Assembly (NCBI GenBank): GCA_964411665.1 | Contig: CAYPMR010000002.1 | Coordinates: 81,964 to 145,963, forward strand | Source: CALFCE01 sp964411665 | GTDB taxonomy: Bacteria; Pseudomonadota; Gammaproteobacteria; Granulosicoccales; Granulosicoccaceae | DNA: 64,000 nt | Direction of reading: 5' to 3' | Shown: positions 27,356-35,521 of the stretch, piece by piece | Position numbering within the stretch: the first letter of the stretch is position 1 | How the letters are laid out: every line of letters starts with the position of its first letter | The notes under the pieces: generated by a model | The model's database searches: none | What the model saw: the letters and a program-made list of their open reading frames with translations, nothing else | Told to the model about the DNA's origin: nothing | Made by a program: the position numbers and the translations under genes

Positions 27356-28346
27356 ATCTATTCAGAAATTCGGCAAGGTCGCAGTTGTTATGGGTGGTTG
27401 GTCCGCCGAGCGAGAAATTTCTCTACGCAGTGGTGCAGAGGTTTTTAACGCACTGCAGAGTCTTGGAATTGACGTTCATGCAATCGATGTTGTTGATGCT
27501 GACCTTGCAGCTGTCTCGCAATTAAAGCGCGAGAAGTTTGATCATGTATTTCTGATTTTACATGGTCGAGGTGGTGAAGATGGCCATATACAGGGCGCAT
27601 TGGAGCTGGCCGGTATTCCTTATACAGGCAGCGATGTGCTGGGCTCTGCATTGGCTATGGACAAAATAAGAAGTAAACAAATTTGTCGCCAGTTAGGTAT
27701 TCGTACTGCTGACTGGATCCCCGTGCAGTCGGTTGAGCAGGCTTTGGAAGCAGGAGATGCTTTGGGATACCCGGTTATTGTAAAGCCGGTTAGTGAAGGG
27801 TCCAGTCTCGGGGTTACCAAGTCAATGCATAACGGTGTGGCTGATGCATTTGAACTGGCGCGCCAGTACGGTGATGTGATGATGGAGCGTTTCATCGATG
27901 GCATGGAAGTGACTGCAGCTGTTCTCGACGGTCAAGCATTGCCGCTTGTCAGTATGGCCACGCCCAATCTTTTTTATGATTACGATGCCAAGTATTTTTC
28001 TGAGCACACTCAGTACAAGTGCCCTGTCGATTTGCCTGATGAGCAACAGCAACGTATTCGTGAAACGGCGCTGATGGCTTTTGATGCCATAGGTGCGCGT
28101 GATTGGGGACGGGTTGATTTCATGGTTGACCGGCAAGGTAATGAGTACTTCATGGAACTCAATACGGCACCCGGTATGACGGATCACAGTCTAGTGCCGA
28201 TGGCGGCAGCTGCTGTGGATGTTGGATTTCCAGAGTTGTGTCAGAAAATTCTTCGCCTGTGTGTGCACCGCAGTAGAAGTGGTGGTCAGGTAAATTCTTC
28301 AGGTTCTGCAGATGCAGATGCGCAAACCATTGGAGAGGTGTGCTGA
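27348..28346 (+). CDS. ddlB: D-alanine--D-alanine ligase
   Basis: An ATP-grasp ligase of 332 residues supplying D-Ala-D-Ala to MurF. Motifs are VVMGGWSAEREISLRSG, ILHGRGGEDGHIQGALELAGIPYTGS, the ATP-binding PVIVKPVSEGSSLGV, and the metal-binding FMELNTAPGMTDHSLVP. The EGSS loop and C-terminal Asn are as in active enzymes. It overlaps murC by eight bases and ftsQ by one base. Confidence 0.96.
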   Translation: MSESIQKFGKVAVVMGGWSAEREISLRSGAEVFNALQSLGIDVHAIDVVDADLAAVSQLKREKFDHVFLILHGRGGEDGHIQGALELAGIPYTGSDVLGSALAMDKIRSKQICRQLGIRTADWIPVQSVEQALEAGDALGYPVIVKPVSEGSSLGVTKSMHNGVADAFELARQYGDVMMERFIDGMEVTAAVLDGQALPLVSMATPNLFYDYDAKYFSEHTQYKCPVDLPDEQQQRIRETALMAFDAIGARDWGRVDFMVDRQGNEYFMELNTAPGMTDHSLVPMAAAAVDVGFPELCQKILRLCVHRSRSGGQVNSSGSADADAQTIGEVC

Positions 28347-29347
28347 TGGGCGGAATCAGTTCGCCATGGGTACGCTCAACACCTGTCGATGGTGCTTTAC
28401 CCGACGTGTCTGATCTGACCCTGGATGTAGGGGATAGTACCGCAGCGTTTATGCGAGAGGAACTAGCGTTTTTTGTTCCAGCTCGATTTCCCGGACGGGT
28501 GGCAAGCACGATTGGATTGCTGGGACTTCTGTTGCTTGTCGGCGCAATTCTTTATCTGGGTAAACGTGGTGTAGATCCGCGTACTTTCCCGGTTAACGAA
28601 GTGGAAGTTAGCGGCACACTCGATTACACCAATCGGGATCATTTGCGTGAGAGGGTAATCGAGCATGCACGCGTTGGATTTTATGCACTTGATCTGGATG
28701 CTATTCGTACAGACATAAAACGTATGCCCTGGATTGCCGATGCGCACATCCGGCGAATATCGCCAGATCGGTTGAGTATTGAAGTGACCGAACATGAAGC
28801 AGCAGCGCGCTGGAATGATGATTCACTAATCAGTAAACGGTTTGAGTTATTTAAACCACCGCAGTTGTTGTCGGACAGTATCCGTCGAGCTGAATGGCTG
28901 GTGCATTTCTCGATGTTCCCGCAATTGCGCGGTTCAGACGGCAGGCATGAAGCAGTATTGGCTGCGTTCCGTCGATATCAGGCTGATTTAGTAGAGTTTG
29001 GAGTAAAAATAGACGCGTTACTCGAAGATGCCCGACATTCCCAGACTCTCATTCTGGAGAATCAGGTGTCGGTGCGCTTAGGTTCGTCAGCACGTGATGT
29101 GAGGATGAAACGTTTTATAGATGTTTATCAATTGCTGGTACCGAGTGCTGATGGGCAAGCGGTGAAATTCGATATGCGGTATCGCAATGGATTGGCAGTC
29201 ACTCAACCGGGTAGTCCGCGCGCGTTTGGCTCACTGGAGTCAGCTGCACGCTCAACATTAAGTGTTGATAGTAGTTTGGTTGAGGGTAATGCTGAGGTTG
29301 TCACTGAAGTTGGTGTTGAATCGACAGAGGAAGGTGAGCAGCAGTGA
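28346..29347 (+). CDS. ftsQ: Cell division protein FtsQ
   Basis: A bitopic protein of about 333 residues. A cytoplasmic N-terminus of ~50 residues is followed by one membrane helix (TIGLLGLLLLVGAILYLG). Next come a POTRA domain (NEVEVSGTLDYTNRDHLRERV) and a beta domain ending in DMRYRNGLAV. FtsQ scaffolds FtsL and FtsB. The ATG at 28346 is preceded by GGAGAGG with a seven-base spacer, so the in-frame GTG at 28340 is less likely. The last ~40 residues are low complexity (Ser, Val, Glu). Confidence 0.93.
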   Translation: MGGISSPWVRSTPVDGALPDVSDLTLDVGDSTAAFMREELAFFVPARFPGRVASTIGLLGLLLLVGAILYLGKRGVDPRTFPVNEVEVSGTLDYTNRDHLRERVIEHARVGFYALDLDAIRTDIKRMPWIADAHIRRISPDRLSIEVTEHEAAARWNDDSLISKRFELFKPPQLLSDSIRRAEWLVHFSMFPQLRGSDGRHEAVLAAFRRYQADLVEFGVKIDALLEDARHSQTLILENQVSVRLGSSARDVRMKRFIDVYQLLVPSADGQAVKFDMRYRNGLAVTQPGSPRAFGSLESAARSTLSVDSSLVEGNAEVVTEVGVESTEEGEQQ

Positions 29348-29402
29348 TTTTATCTATTCTCGGACATTCTCTTTTTAACCTAACTGAGTGTTTCAGTTGA
29401 TC

Positions 29403-30638
29403 ATGGCCAATAAGACTGACAAGCAAATGATCGTCGCGCTCGATATTGGTACATCGAAAATTGTCGCCATAGTGGCTGAAGACAATGTAGAGACTGGGCT
29501 GGATATTATCGGCGTTGGCATGCACCCGTCTCAAGGCTTGAAAAAAGGGGTTGTTATCAATATCGACTCGACCGTCGTTTCTGTACAAAAGGCGGTAGAG
29601 GAAGCTGAGCGCATGGCGGGGGTAAAGATCAAAACCGTTTTTGTCGGCATTGCGGGAAGTCATGTGCGTAGTCTGAACTCGCACGGCATAGTCGCGATAA
29701 AAGACAGCGAAGTGGTTAAAAGCGATGTTGAACGGGTTATGGATGCAGCCAGAGCGATCGCTATACCTGCGGATCAGCATATTCTGCACGTGTTACCGCA
29801 GGAATACATCATTGATCAGCAAGATGGCATAAAACATCCGATCGGTATGTCGGGTGTTCGGTTGGAGGCGAAAGTTCATCTGGTGACGGCTTCAAATAGC
29901 GCTGCACAAAACATAAGCAAATGTATTCATCAATGTGGTCTTGAGGTTGAAGATATTGTGCTTGAACAGGTTGCTTCGAGTTACTCGGTACTCAGTGATG
30001 ACGAGCGCGATCTGGGTGTCTGCATGATAGACATCGGTGGTGGTACAACTGATATAGCCGTGTTTAACGAAGGGTCCATTCGTCACACAGCAGTTATTCC
30101 GATTGCCGGTGATCAAGTTACTAATGACATCGCAGTCGCTTTTCGTACACCGACGCAATATGCAGAAGATATCAAAGTGCGTTATGCGTGCGCTTTGCGC
30201 CAGCTTGCGAATCCGGGAGAACGAATAGAAGTGCCAGGTGTTGGAGATCGCTCAGCGCGACAACTGGAAAGGCAGACATTAGCTGAGGTAGTTGAACCAA
30301 GGTACGAAGAGTTATTGAATTTGGTGCTGGATGAATTGCGCCGCAGCGGTTTCGAGGAAGAATGTGCTGCAGGAGTTGTACTGACAGGAGGTAGCTCGAA
30401 AATGGAAGGTGTTGTTGAGCTCGCAGAAGAGATCTTTCACATGCCGGTGCGCCTTGGCGTTCCCGAACATGTTAGTGGGCATAGCGAGCTCATGCGTAAT
30501 CCTATTCACGCTACTGGGGTCGGTTTGCTCCAGTACGGCAGGCACGCACGTCAGAACCCGCAGATCGAAACCTCCGAGAGTGTTTCAGATGGTGGGATTT
30601 TGAGACGTTTTGTTGGCTGGATACGTAGTTCTTTTTAA
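29403..30638 (+). CDS. ftsA: Cell division protein FtsA
   Basis: An actin-like ATPase that tethers FtsZ to the membrane, 411 residues from the chosen ATG. Present are the phosphate-1 loop ALDIGTSKIVAIVAE, the 1C subdomain (SVQKAVEEAERMAGVKIKTVFVGI), phosphate-2 DIGGGTTDIAVF and the adenosine motif VVLTGGSSKMEGV. A C-terminal amphipathic helix (LRRFVGWIRSSF) serves as membrane anchor. A GTG start 15 bases upstream is in frame; neither has a strong Shine-Dalgarno sequence, and the ATG matches homologues. Confidence 0.95.
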   Translation: MANKTDKQMIVALDIGTSKIVAIVAEDNVETGLDIIGVGMHPSQGLKKGVVINIDSTVVSVQKAVEEAERMAGVKIKTVFVGIAGSHVRSLNSHGIVAIKDSEVVKSDVERVMDAARAIAIPADQHILHVLPQEYIIDQQDGIKHPIGMSGVRLEAKVHLVTASNSAAQNISKCIHQCGLEVEDIVLEQVASSYSVLSDDERDLGVCMIDIGGGTTDIAVFNEGSIRHTAVIPIAGDQVTNDIAVAFRTPTQYAEDIKVRYACALRQLANPGERIEVPGVGDRSARQLERQTLAEVVEPRYEELLNLVLDELRRSGFEEECAAGVVLTGGSSKMEGVVELAEEIFHMPVRLGVPEHVSGHSELMRNPIHATGVGLLQYGRHARQNPQIETSESVSDGGILRRFVGWIRSSF

Positions 30639-30704
30639 TTTTGTAGTTTTTGGGGGGCCGGCAGCGGCTCGTTGATTAATTTTGTATGTGACGAGGAATT
30701 GAGA

Positions 30705-32048
30705 ATGTTTGATTTGGTAGAAACCATAAATGATGCACCGGTCATTAAATTGATTGGTGTTGGCGGTGGCGGCTGTAACGCGGTTGAGCACATGGCGAAT
30801 TCCGGCATCGAAGGTGTCGAATTTATCTGTGCGAATACTGATGCACAGGCGCTTTCCGGTATGAGTTCAAAAACTATCCTGCATATTGGTCAAAGTATCA
30901 CCAAAGGGTTGGGTGCAGGCGCAAATCCCGAGATCGGTCGACAGGCAGCAATGGAAGATCGTGAGCGCATCGAGGAACTGATCGCTGGCACCAACATGCT
31001 ATTTGTAACTGCAGGTATGGGCGGTGGTACGGGTACCGGGGCCATTCCCGTGGTTGCGCAAATTGCACGTGAGCTCGGTGTATTGACCGTTGCAGTTGTG
31101 ACTAAGCCATTTCCTTTTGAAGGCAACAAGCGCATGCATGTGGCGAATCAAGGCATTGAAGAGTTACGTGGACATGTCGATTCTCTGATTACCATACCTA
31201 ATGAGAAGCTTCTGTCGGTGCTTGGAAAAGATGTCAGTCTGCTTGATGCTTTCCGTGCTGCCAACGATGTGTTACGTGGTGCTGTGCAGGGTATTTCCGA
31301 ACTGATTACTTGCCCGGGTCTGATTAACGTTGACTTTGCCGATGTGCGAACCGTTATGTCGGAAATGGGGCTGGCGATGATGGGTTCCGGCATCGGGCGT
31401 GGTGAAGATCGTGCTATCGAGGCTGCCGAGATGGCCATATCCAGTCCTTTGCTTGAGGATATTGATCTGGCAGGTGCTCGAGGTATTCTGGTCAACATTA
31501 CCGCTGGCACTGATATGGCTATCGGTGAATTTGATGATGTTGGTAATGTGGTCAAGCAATTCGCGGCTGACGATGCAACGGTTGTTATCGGCACGGCAAT
31601 CGATGAAGAGCTGGACGGTGAGTTAAGAGTCACAGTTGTCGCCACGGGTCTCGCTTTACCGCAACAGCAGCAACAACGACTGAATGTTCGTCAGGTGCAG
31701 GCCAATGCCAATGCTCAGTACGGGCAGCGTCGAGCGGCGCAGGGTGGTTCGATGGCAGCGGTAGTTGGCGGAACGCCAGGTTACGTTGCACCTGCAGCAG
31801 GACCATCCGGGTATGTGCGACCGGCTGCCCCTGGTCAAAGTGGGCAGAGGTACACGCAAACTGGCGGTGCTCCCTATGAGTCTCCAGCCGTTGGCAACAT
31901 GCAGCAACAGCAGTATGACAATGCTGCCTCGGTTGGATCATCACGCAAAACGGTTCAGGGAAGAGCAGCGCCTGCCAGCAATGGGCAGCCTGGTGAAGCC
32001 TCCGAATATCTCGATATTCCTGCGTTTTTGCGTCGCCAGGCTGACTGA
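30705..32048 (+). CDS. ftsZ: Cell division GTPase FtsZ
   Basis: The tubulin-like protein of the Z ring, 447 residues from the ATG at 30705, which has GAGG eight bases upstream. GTP-binding motifs are IGVGGGGCNAVEHM, NTDAQAL, and the tubulin signature GGGTGTGA. The T7 synergy loop is NVDFADVRTVM. The extreme C-terminus (EYLDIPAFLRRQAD) is the conserved peptide that binds FtsA and ZipA. Between globular domain and tail lies a Gln/Ala/Gly-rich linker of roughly 100 residues, about twice the E. coli linker. Confidence 0.97.
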   Translation: MFDLVETINDAPVIKLIGVGGGGCNAVEHMANSGIEGVEFICANTDAQALSGMSSKTILHIGQSITKGLGAGANPEIGRQAAMEDRERIEELIAGTNMLFVTAGMGGGTGTGAIPVVAQIARELGVLTVAVVTKPFPFEGNKRMHVANQGIEELRGHVDSLITIPNEKLLSVLGKDVSLLDAFRAANDVLRGAVQGISELITCPGLINVDFADVRTVMSEMGLAMMGSGIGRGEDRAIEAAEMAISSPLLEDIDLAGARGILVNITAGTDMAIGEFDDVGNVVKQFAADDATVVIGTAIDEELDGELRVTVVATGLALPQQQQQRLNVRQVQANANAQYGQRRAAQGGSMAAVVGGTPGYVAPAAGPSGYVRPAAPGQSGQRYTQTGGAPYESPAVGNMQQQQYDNAASVGSSRKTVQGRAAPASNGQPGEASEYLDIPAFLRRQAD

Positions 32049-32202
32049 TCGGGGACGGTTTTGGTTGGATTAAAATCGCAGCAGCCACTCTGGCTGCTGC
32101 CAACCGAAGTTCTCTAAAATTACCAATACTTAAGAATTGTGGTGGGCAACTACCCTGATCGATTAACATCTGCGTTTCAGCGCGTGAAAATGCGCTGATA
32201 AC

Positions 32203-32335
32203 TGCTATATAGATACCTGTAGAACGTCGCAGTTGTAGCCGCGCCGACCAGGGCTTCAAACGACACAGGTATTTCTGTTGGTCGCCTGTTTGTCCCCTAT
32301 CGGTCCGTCTTGAGCGTCGACACAGACGCTTTTTT
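32203..32335 (+). ncRNA. Candidate small RNA between ftsZ and lpxC
   Basis: An extended -10 element (TG-C-TATATA, 32203-32211) and an intrinsic terminator (stem AGCGTC/GACGCT, then six T, 32313-32335) define a possible transcript of about 115 bases from roughly 32218. Inside it CGACCA and TGGTCG can pair across the middle. There is no clear -35 element and no open frame. It could equally be a processed 3' UTR of the ftsZ message. No known RNA family is recognised. Confidence 0.3.
32313..32335 (+). terminator. Intrinsic terminator of the dcw transcript
   Basis: AGCGTC (32313-32318), loop GACACA, GACGCT (32325-32330), then a T-run to 32335. It is the first hairpin with a proper T-run after ftsZ, so it probably ends the cell-division transcript before lpxC. 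Confidence 0.7.
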
Positions 32336-32361
32336 AAAGCAACATTGTTAAAGCAACATTG
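32334..32361. repeat. Perfect 14-bp tandem duplication
   Basis: TTAAAGCAACATTG occurs twice head to tail, beginning in the terminator T-run. A second perfect tandem duplication (13-bp GTCTGTTGGATCT, 32410-32435) lies 50 bases downstream. Confidence 0.85.
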
Positions 32362-32409
32362 GCAAGATCGAAATCAAGCTCAAAAAGCTTGCAATAAACC
32401 CGGCCGATT

Positions 32410-32435
32410 GTCTGTTGGATCTGTCTGTTGGATCT
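32410..32435. repeat. Perfect 13-bp tandem duplication
   Basis: GTCTGTTGGATCT is repeated twice without mismatch in the non-coding region upstream of lpxC. Function unknown; probably slipped-strand duplication. Confidence 0.85.
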
Positions 32436-32753
32436 CATTTGCGCAGCCTGATCTGATCAGGAATTGCCCGTTTTGGGAATAATGAGACAAAGGCGATATT
32501 TGCAAATGATCGATCGGTAATAAAATAGGGGCAGAATTGCTACAGATGCTTCAGTTCCTATTCAGTCTTGCTGACGACAATAGATGTGACGATGTAAGTG
32601 CTGCCTGGACTACATAACCGGGTATTAGGTTGATTCTCACTGCATTTTCGTATTTGAGAATGAGCCAGACTTACTGATCTGAATTGTTGATAAAAATAGT
32701 GGCAAAACAGCAGTTTTTCGTGCAAAGCCAGTGAAGTTTCGGGATAGCGTTCA

Positions 32754-33743
32754 GTGATAAGACAAAGAACATTAAAAAACACGATCAGAGCTACCGGCAT
32801 AGGCTTGCACACAGGCAAGAAAGTCTATTTGACTTTAAGTCCTGCGGCAGTGAACACCGGAATAGTATTCAAACGCACGGATATGAATCCGAGCGTATCG
32901 ATTAGAGGCAGTGCCCTGAATGTACAGGACACCGTTCTTGCCACCACCATCGGCAAGGGGGATGTCAAAATCTCTACTGTCGAACACCTGATGGCCGCGT
33001 TTGCCGGACTTGGTATCGATAATTGTCTGGTTGAAGTAAGTGGTTGTGAAGTGCCTATTTTAGATGGCAGTGCAGCACCTTTCGTGTTTCTGATTCAATC
33101 AGCCGGCATACTTGAGCAAGGGGCAGCTCGGCGATTTATTAAAATCAAGGAACAGGTTGAAGTAACTGATGGCGATAAGGTTGCGAAGTTTGAGCCCTAT
33201 GATGGGTTTAAGTGCAGATTCACCATCGATTTTGACCATCCGATGTTCACTGATGATGTAACCACCACGGAAATAGATTTCGCGCATACATCATTTGTGC
33301 GTGAAATTAGCCGTGCGAGAACTTTTGGTTTTGTTAAGGATATCGAAGCTTTGCGCCAGCGAGATCTTGCCCTTGGAGGCAGTCTCGATAACGCCATCGT
33401 TGTGGATGAGTATCGTGTACTCAACGAAGATGGTCTGCGTTATCCGAACGAGTTTGTTAAGCACAAGGTGCTCGATGCCATCGGTGATTTGTATCTGTTG
33501 GGTCATAGCCTGATAGGCTCTTATACCGGCGTTAAATCAGGTCATGCCCTGAATAACCGACTGGTGCGTGAGTTATTGGCCAATGCGAATGCCTGGGAAG
33601 AGGTTACTTTCGAGGATGTTGTCGAGGGTCAGGATGATTCGTTGATTGCTGATGTTCTGGGCAAATCGCTGAACCATGCGCCTAGTCCGGTAGTTGCCAT
33701 GGCTCGTGGTGGCGAATTGACTGCTTCTCTTGCTGGTACCTAG
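32754..33743 (+). CDS. lpxC: UDP-3-O-acyl-N-acetylglucosamine deacetylase LpxC
   Basis: The committed step of lipid A synthesis, a zinc hydrolase of 329 residues. The GTG start gives MIRQRTLKNTIRATGIGLHTG, exactly the family N-terminus. Zinc ligands are the His in STVEHLMAAF and the His and Asp in KHKVLDAIGDLYLLG. The motif ILDGSAAPFV is also conserved. The C-terminus has a tail of about 25 residues (LGKSLNHAPSPVVAMARGG). As in Pseudomonas it lies downstream of ftsZ and faces dciA. Confidence 0.97.
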   Translation: MIRQRTLKNTIRATGIGLHTGKKVYLTLSPAAVNTGIVFKRTDMNPSVSIRGSALNVQDTVLATTIGKGDVKISTVEHLMAAFAGLGIDNCLVEVSGCEVPILDGSAAPFVFLIQSAGILEQGAARRFIKIKEQVEVTDGDKVAKFEPYDGFKCRFTIDFDHPMFTDDVTTTEIDFAHTSFVREISRARTFGFVKDIEALRQRDLALGGSLDNAIVVDEYRVLNEDGLRYPNEFVKHKVLDAIGDLYLLGHSLIGSYTGVKSGHALNNRLVRELLANANAWEEVTFEDVVEGQDDSLIADVLGKSLNHAPSPVVAMARGGELTASLAGT

Positions 33744-33845
33744 TAACTAGGTTTCTCTAGCGTATTTCGTTGGGTTCGCGCGTACTCGGGCGTTGCTTCG
33801 CTGAGGACGCCGTGAATACTTCCACTTCCTTCCTTGTAGGCTTGG

Positions 33846-33865
33846 CAATCGCATCCCTGCGATTG
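33846..33865. repeat. Palindromic extragenic repeat between lpxC and dciA
   Basis: CAATCGCA and TGCGATTG (33846-33853 and 33858-33865) form a perfect 8-bp stem with loop TCCC. The surrounding bases (about 33790-33875, with GAGGACGCCGTGAATAC upstream and GTAGGCTTGG before the stem) look like a known type of gammaproteobacterial extragenic repeat. It lies between the convergent lpxC and dciA ends and may serve both mRNAs. Confidence 0.5.
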
Positions 33866-33927
33866 ACACCTCATCGAATCAATTCCCAAGTACGCACTGG
33901 TTTGTTGCGTATTTTGGGAGTAGCTAA

Positions 33928-34389
33928 TCAATGGCTTTTTTTGGAAGCACCCCGCATGGCTCTGGAAAGTCTCGCCAGGGCGGATTCAAGTTCCTCATCT
34001 TCAATTCCCTTCGCAAGTTTATCGACCGCATCGACTGCACCGGAGCCAGGTTGTGCCGGTTTGGCTTTTGAGCGCGTCTGGAGAAATTGTTTGTTTTCCA
34101 TCGGCTGTACATGCACCGACAGGGTTTTTGTCGGGTAACCTGCTGTATTGATCGCATGCAGTATGTCATTACTGAGGAAACGTACCCGCGTTGCTACTGC
34201 CTGACTATCGACTGTAACCCGTAGTCTGTCTCCCAACACACGGGCATGAACGATGCGCTCGGCCAGCGCCGCTGGCACGGTTTGTGAGACCACCAGTTGT
34301 AATCCATCTGACCCTTGATTTTCCTGGGCCACAGATCTGGCTGCAGACAATCCATTTATGAATTCAAAAGCGTTTTTCAGACTCATCAT
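33928..34389 (-). CDS. dciA: DUF721 protein, DciA-like helicase loader
   Basis: A 153-residue basic protein with the DUF721 core at about residues 15-95 (VPAALAERIVHARVLGDRLRVTVDSQA, then RFLSNDILHAIN). DciA loads or stimulates the replicative helicase DnaB in bacteria lacking DnaC. The C-terminal half is low complexity and charged. Its position between lpxC and the M23-secA pair matches Pseudomonas, where the homologue occupies the same slot. Its first codons overlap those of the divergent M23 gene by 32 bases as annotated. Confidence 0.82.
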   Translation of the reverse strand: MMSLKNAFEFINGLSAARSVAQENQGSDGLQLVVSQTVPAALAERIVHARVLGDRLRVTVDSQAVATRVRFLSNDILHAINTAGYPTKTLSVHVQPMENKQFLQTRSKAKPAQPGSGAVDAVDKLAKGIEDEELESALARLSRAMRGASKKSH

Positions 34390-35287
34390 CTGTCGACTTG
34401 GCGACTTATCGGTATTGATTCGTCGCTTTTACAGGGAACGCCAATATAGCACTGTTGTACGTCGCGACCATCTCGTCGGGGGCATACTTCTACTCAGTTG
34501 CAGTGCGTTTTTGCTGGGGAGGTTGCTGGATGGTGCTGGAACGGTTGTCGAATACCGTGAGATTCCAGCCAGTTATAACGCCAATGCGGCGATTACCTCC
34601 GGCCTGTCGACAGAGGATTTGGATGATTCGGCTCGGGAAATGGCACGAACGCTCGGTAGGCTTTGTGCCCGTATCGCTCGCCTTGAGTCTGTAGGCGTTG
34701 AGCTACTTACCCTCGCGGATATGCGAGAGGGTGAATTTAGCCTTGAACCCGGTGCCTGTCTGGATGCTCAGTCTGATCCTGAGGCTCACTCTCTTTTAAA
34801 TTCCAGAATTGACCATATAGAAACAGAACTGGATGCGATGCTGGTGACATTTGCCGCAAGACGCTCGGCGCGACTGGCATGGCCGTCAGGCACACCCCTT
34901 TACAACGCGACTGCTGAGGCTATTACCTCGCGTTTCGGGGTACGTCGCAGTGTGTTGGGTTCAGGTAGCTCCTATCATCATGGATTGGATTTGGGTGCTC
35001 CATACGGCAGTGCCGTGCTGGCCATGGGGTCAGGTGTGGTGACGTTTGCCGGTAAAAACGGCAATTATGGCAATCTGGTTGAAATTGATCATGGCAATGG
35101 CTTTGTTTCGCGCTACGGCCATAACAGTGAAAACCTGGTTTCAACTGGTGTTGCGGTCAAACGTGGGCAAATGATCGCCAGAGTAGGTTCAAGCGGTCGA
35201 TCAACCGGCCCCCATGTACACGTTGAAGTCCGCAGTCATGGCAAAGCGATAGATCCTTTGCTGACGCTCCGATTGCCCAAGGGTTAA
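34358..35287 (+). CDS. M23 family metallopeptidase
   Basis: A 309-residue envelope protein. One membrane segment (LVGGILLLSCSAFLLGRLL, about residues 39-57) is followed by a helical region and a C-terminal LytM domain. Zinc ligands are in HHGLDLG (His, Asp) and HVHVEVR (His), with the first His of HxH present, so the domain looks catalytically competent. M23 enzymes cut peptidoglycan cross-bridges. It precedes secA as in Pseudomonas. The start is uncertain: this ATG overlaps dciA, and a start some 20 codons later would avoid that. Confidence 0.88.
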   Translation: MNSKAFFRLIICRLGDLSVLIRRFYRERQYSTVVRRDHLVGGILLLSCSAFLLGRLLDGAGTVVEYREIPASYNANAAITSGLSTEDLDDSAREMARTLGRLCARIARLESVGVELLTLADMREGEFSLEPGACLDAQSDPEAHSLLNSRIDHIETELDAMLVTFAARRSARLAWPSGTPLYNATAEAITSRFGVRRSVLGSGSSYHHGLDLGAPYGSAVLAMGSGVVTFAGKNGNYGNLVEIDHGNGFVSRYGHNSENLVSTGVAVKRGQMIARVGSSGRSTGPHVHVEVRSHGKAIDPLLTLRLPKG

Positions 35288-35521
35288 GACAAGGTGTGAT
35301 GGATTAATCCCGACAGGCAGGGAAAATGAAATTGAGCATCTGCAGCTCTTTGTTGTCCAATGATTCCAGGAACGTGAGCACCAGGTAAATAAAATTGCCG
35401 GGCAATCCGTTTCCGGTAAAAAGTCAGATGTTCGGGCTAATTGCCTGAAAAGTTGTAGAATCTCTATAGTGGTATCCCGATTGGATACTTCATCCATGAA
35501 AGCGCTCAACAGGCGAATGTA

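Larger units (their letters stand above)
32049..32753. other. 705-base non-coding region between ftsZ and lpxC
   Basis: No protein gene is credible here. In order it holds a perfect hairpin GCAGCAGCC/GGCTGCTGC at 32078-32100 without a T-run, and a 7-bp hairpin TCAGCGC/GCGCTGA at 32177-32198. An extended -10 element TGCTATATA follows at 32203-32211, then an intrinsic terminator at 32313-32335. Two perfect tandem duplications come next (14-bp unit at 32334-32361, 13-bp unit at 32410-32435). The rest probably carries the lpxC promoter, which I could not place confidently. Confidence 0.6.

Noticed and set aside
31148..31645. 165-codon Ser-rich minus-strand frame inside ftsZ
   Set aside because: Low-complexity antisense shadow of a conserved gene.
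31630..32259. 209-codon minus-strand frame across the ftsZ linker
   Set aside because: Antisense shadow of the repetitive Gln/Ala/Gly linker codons.
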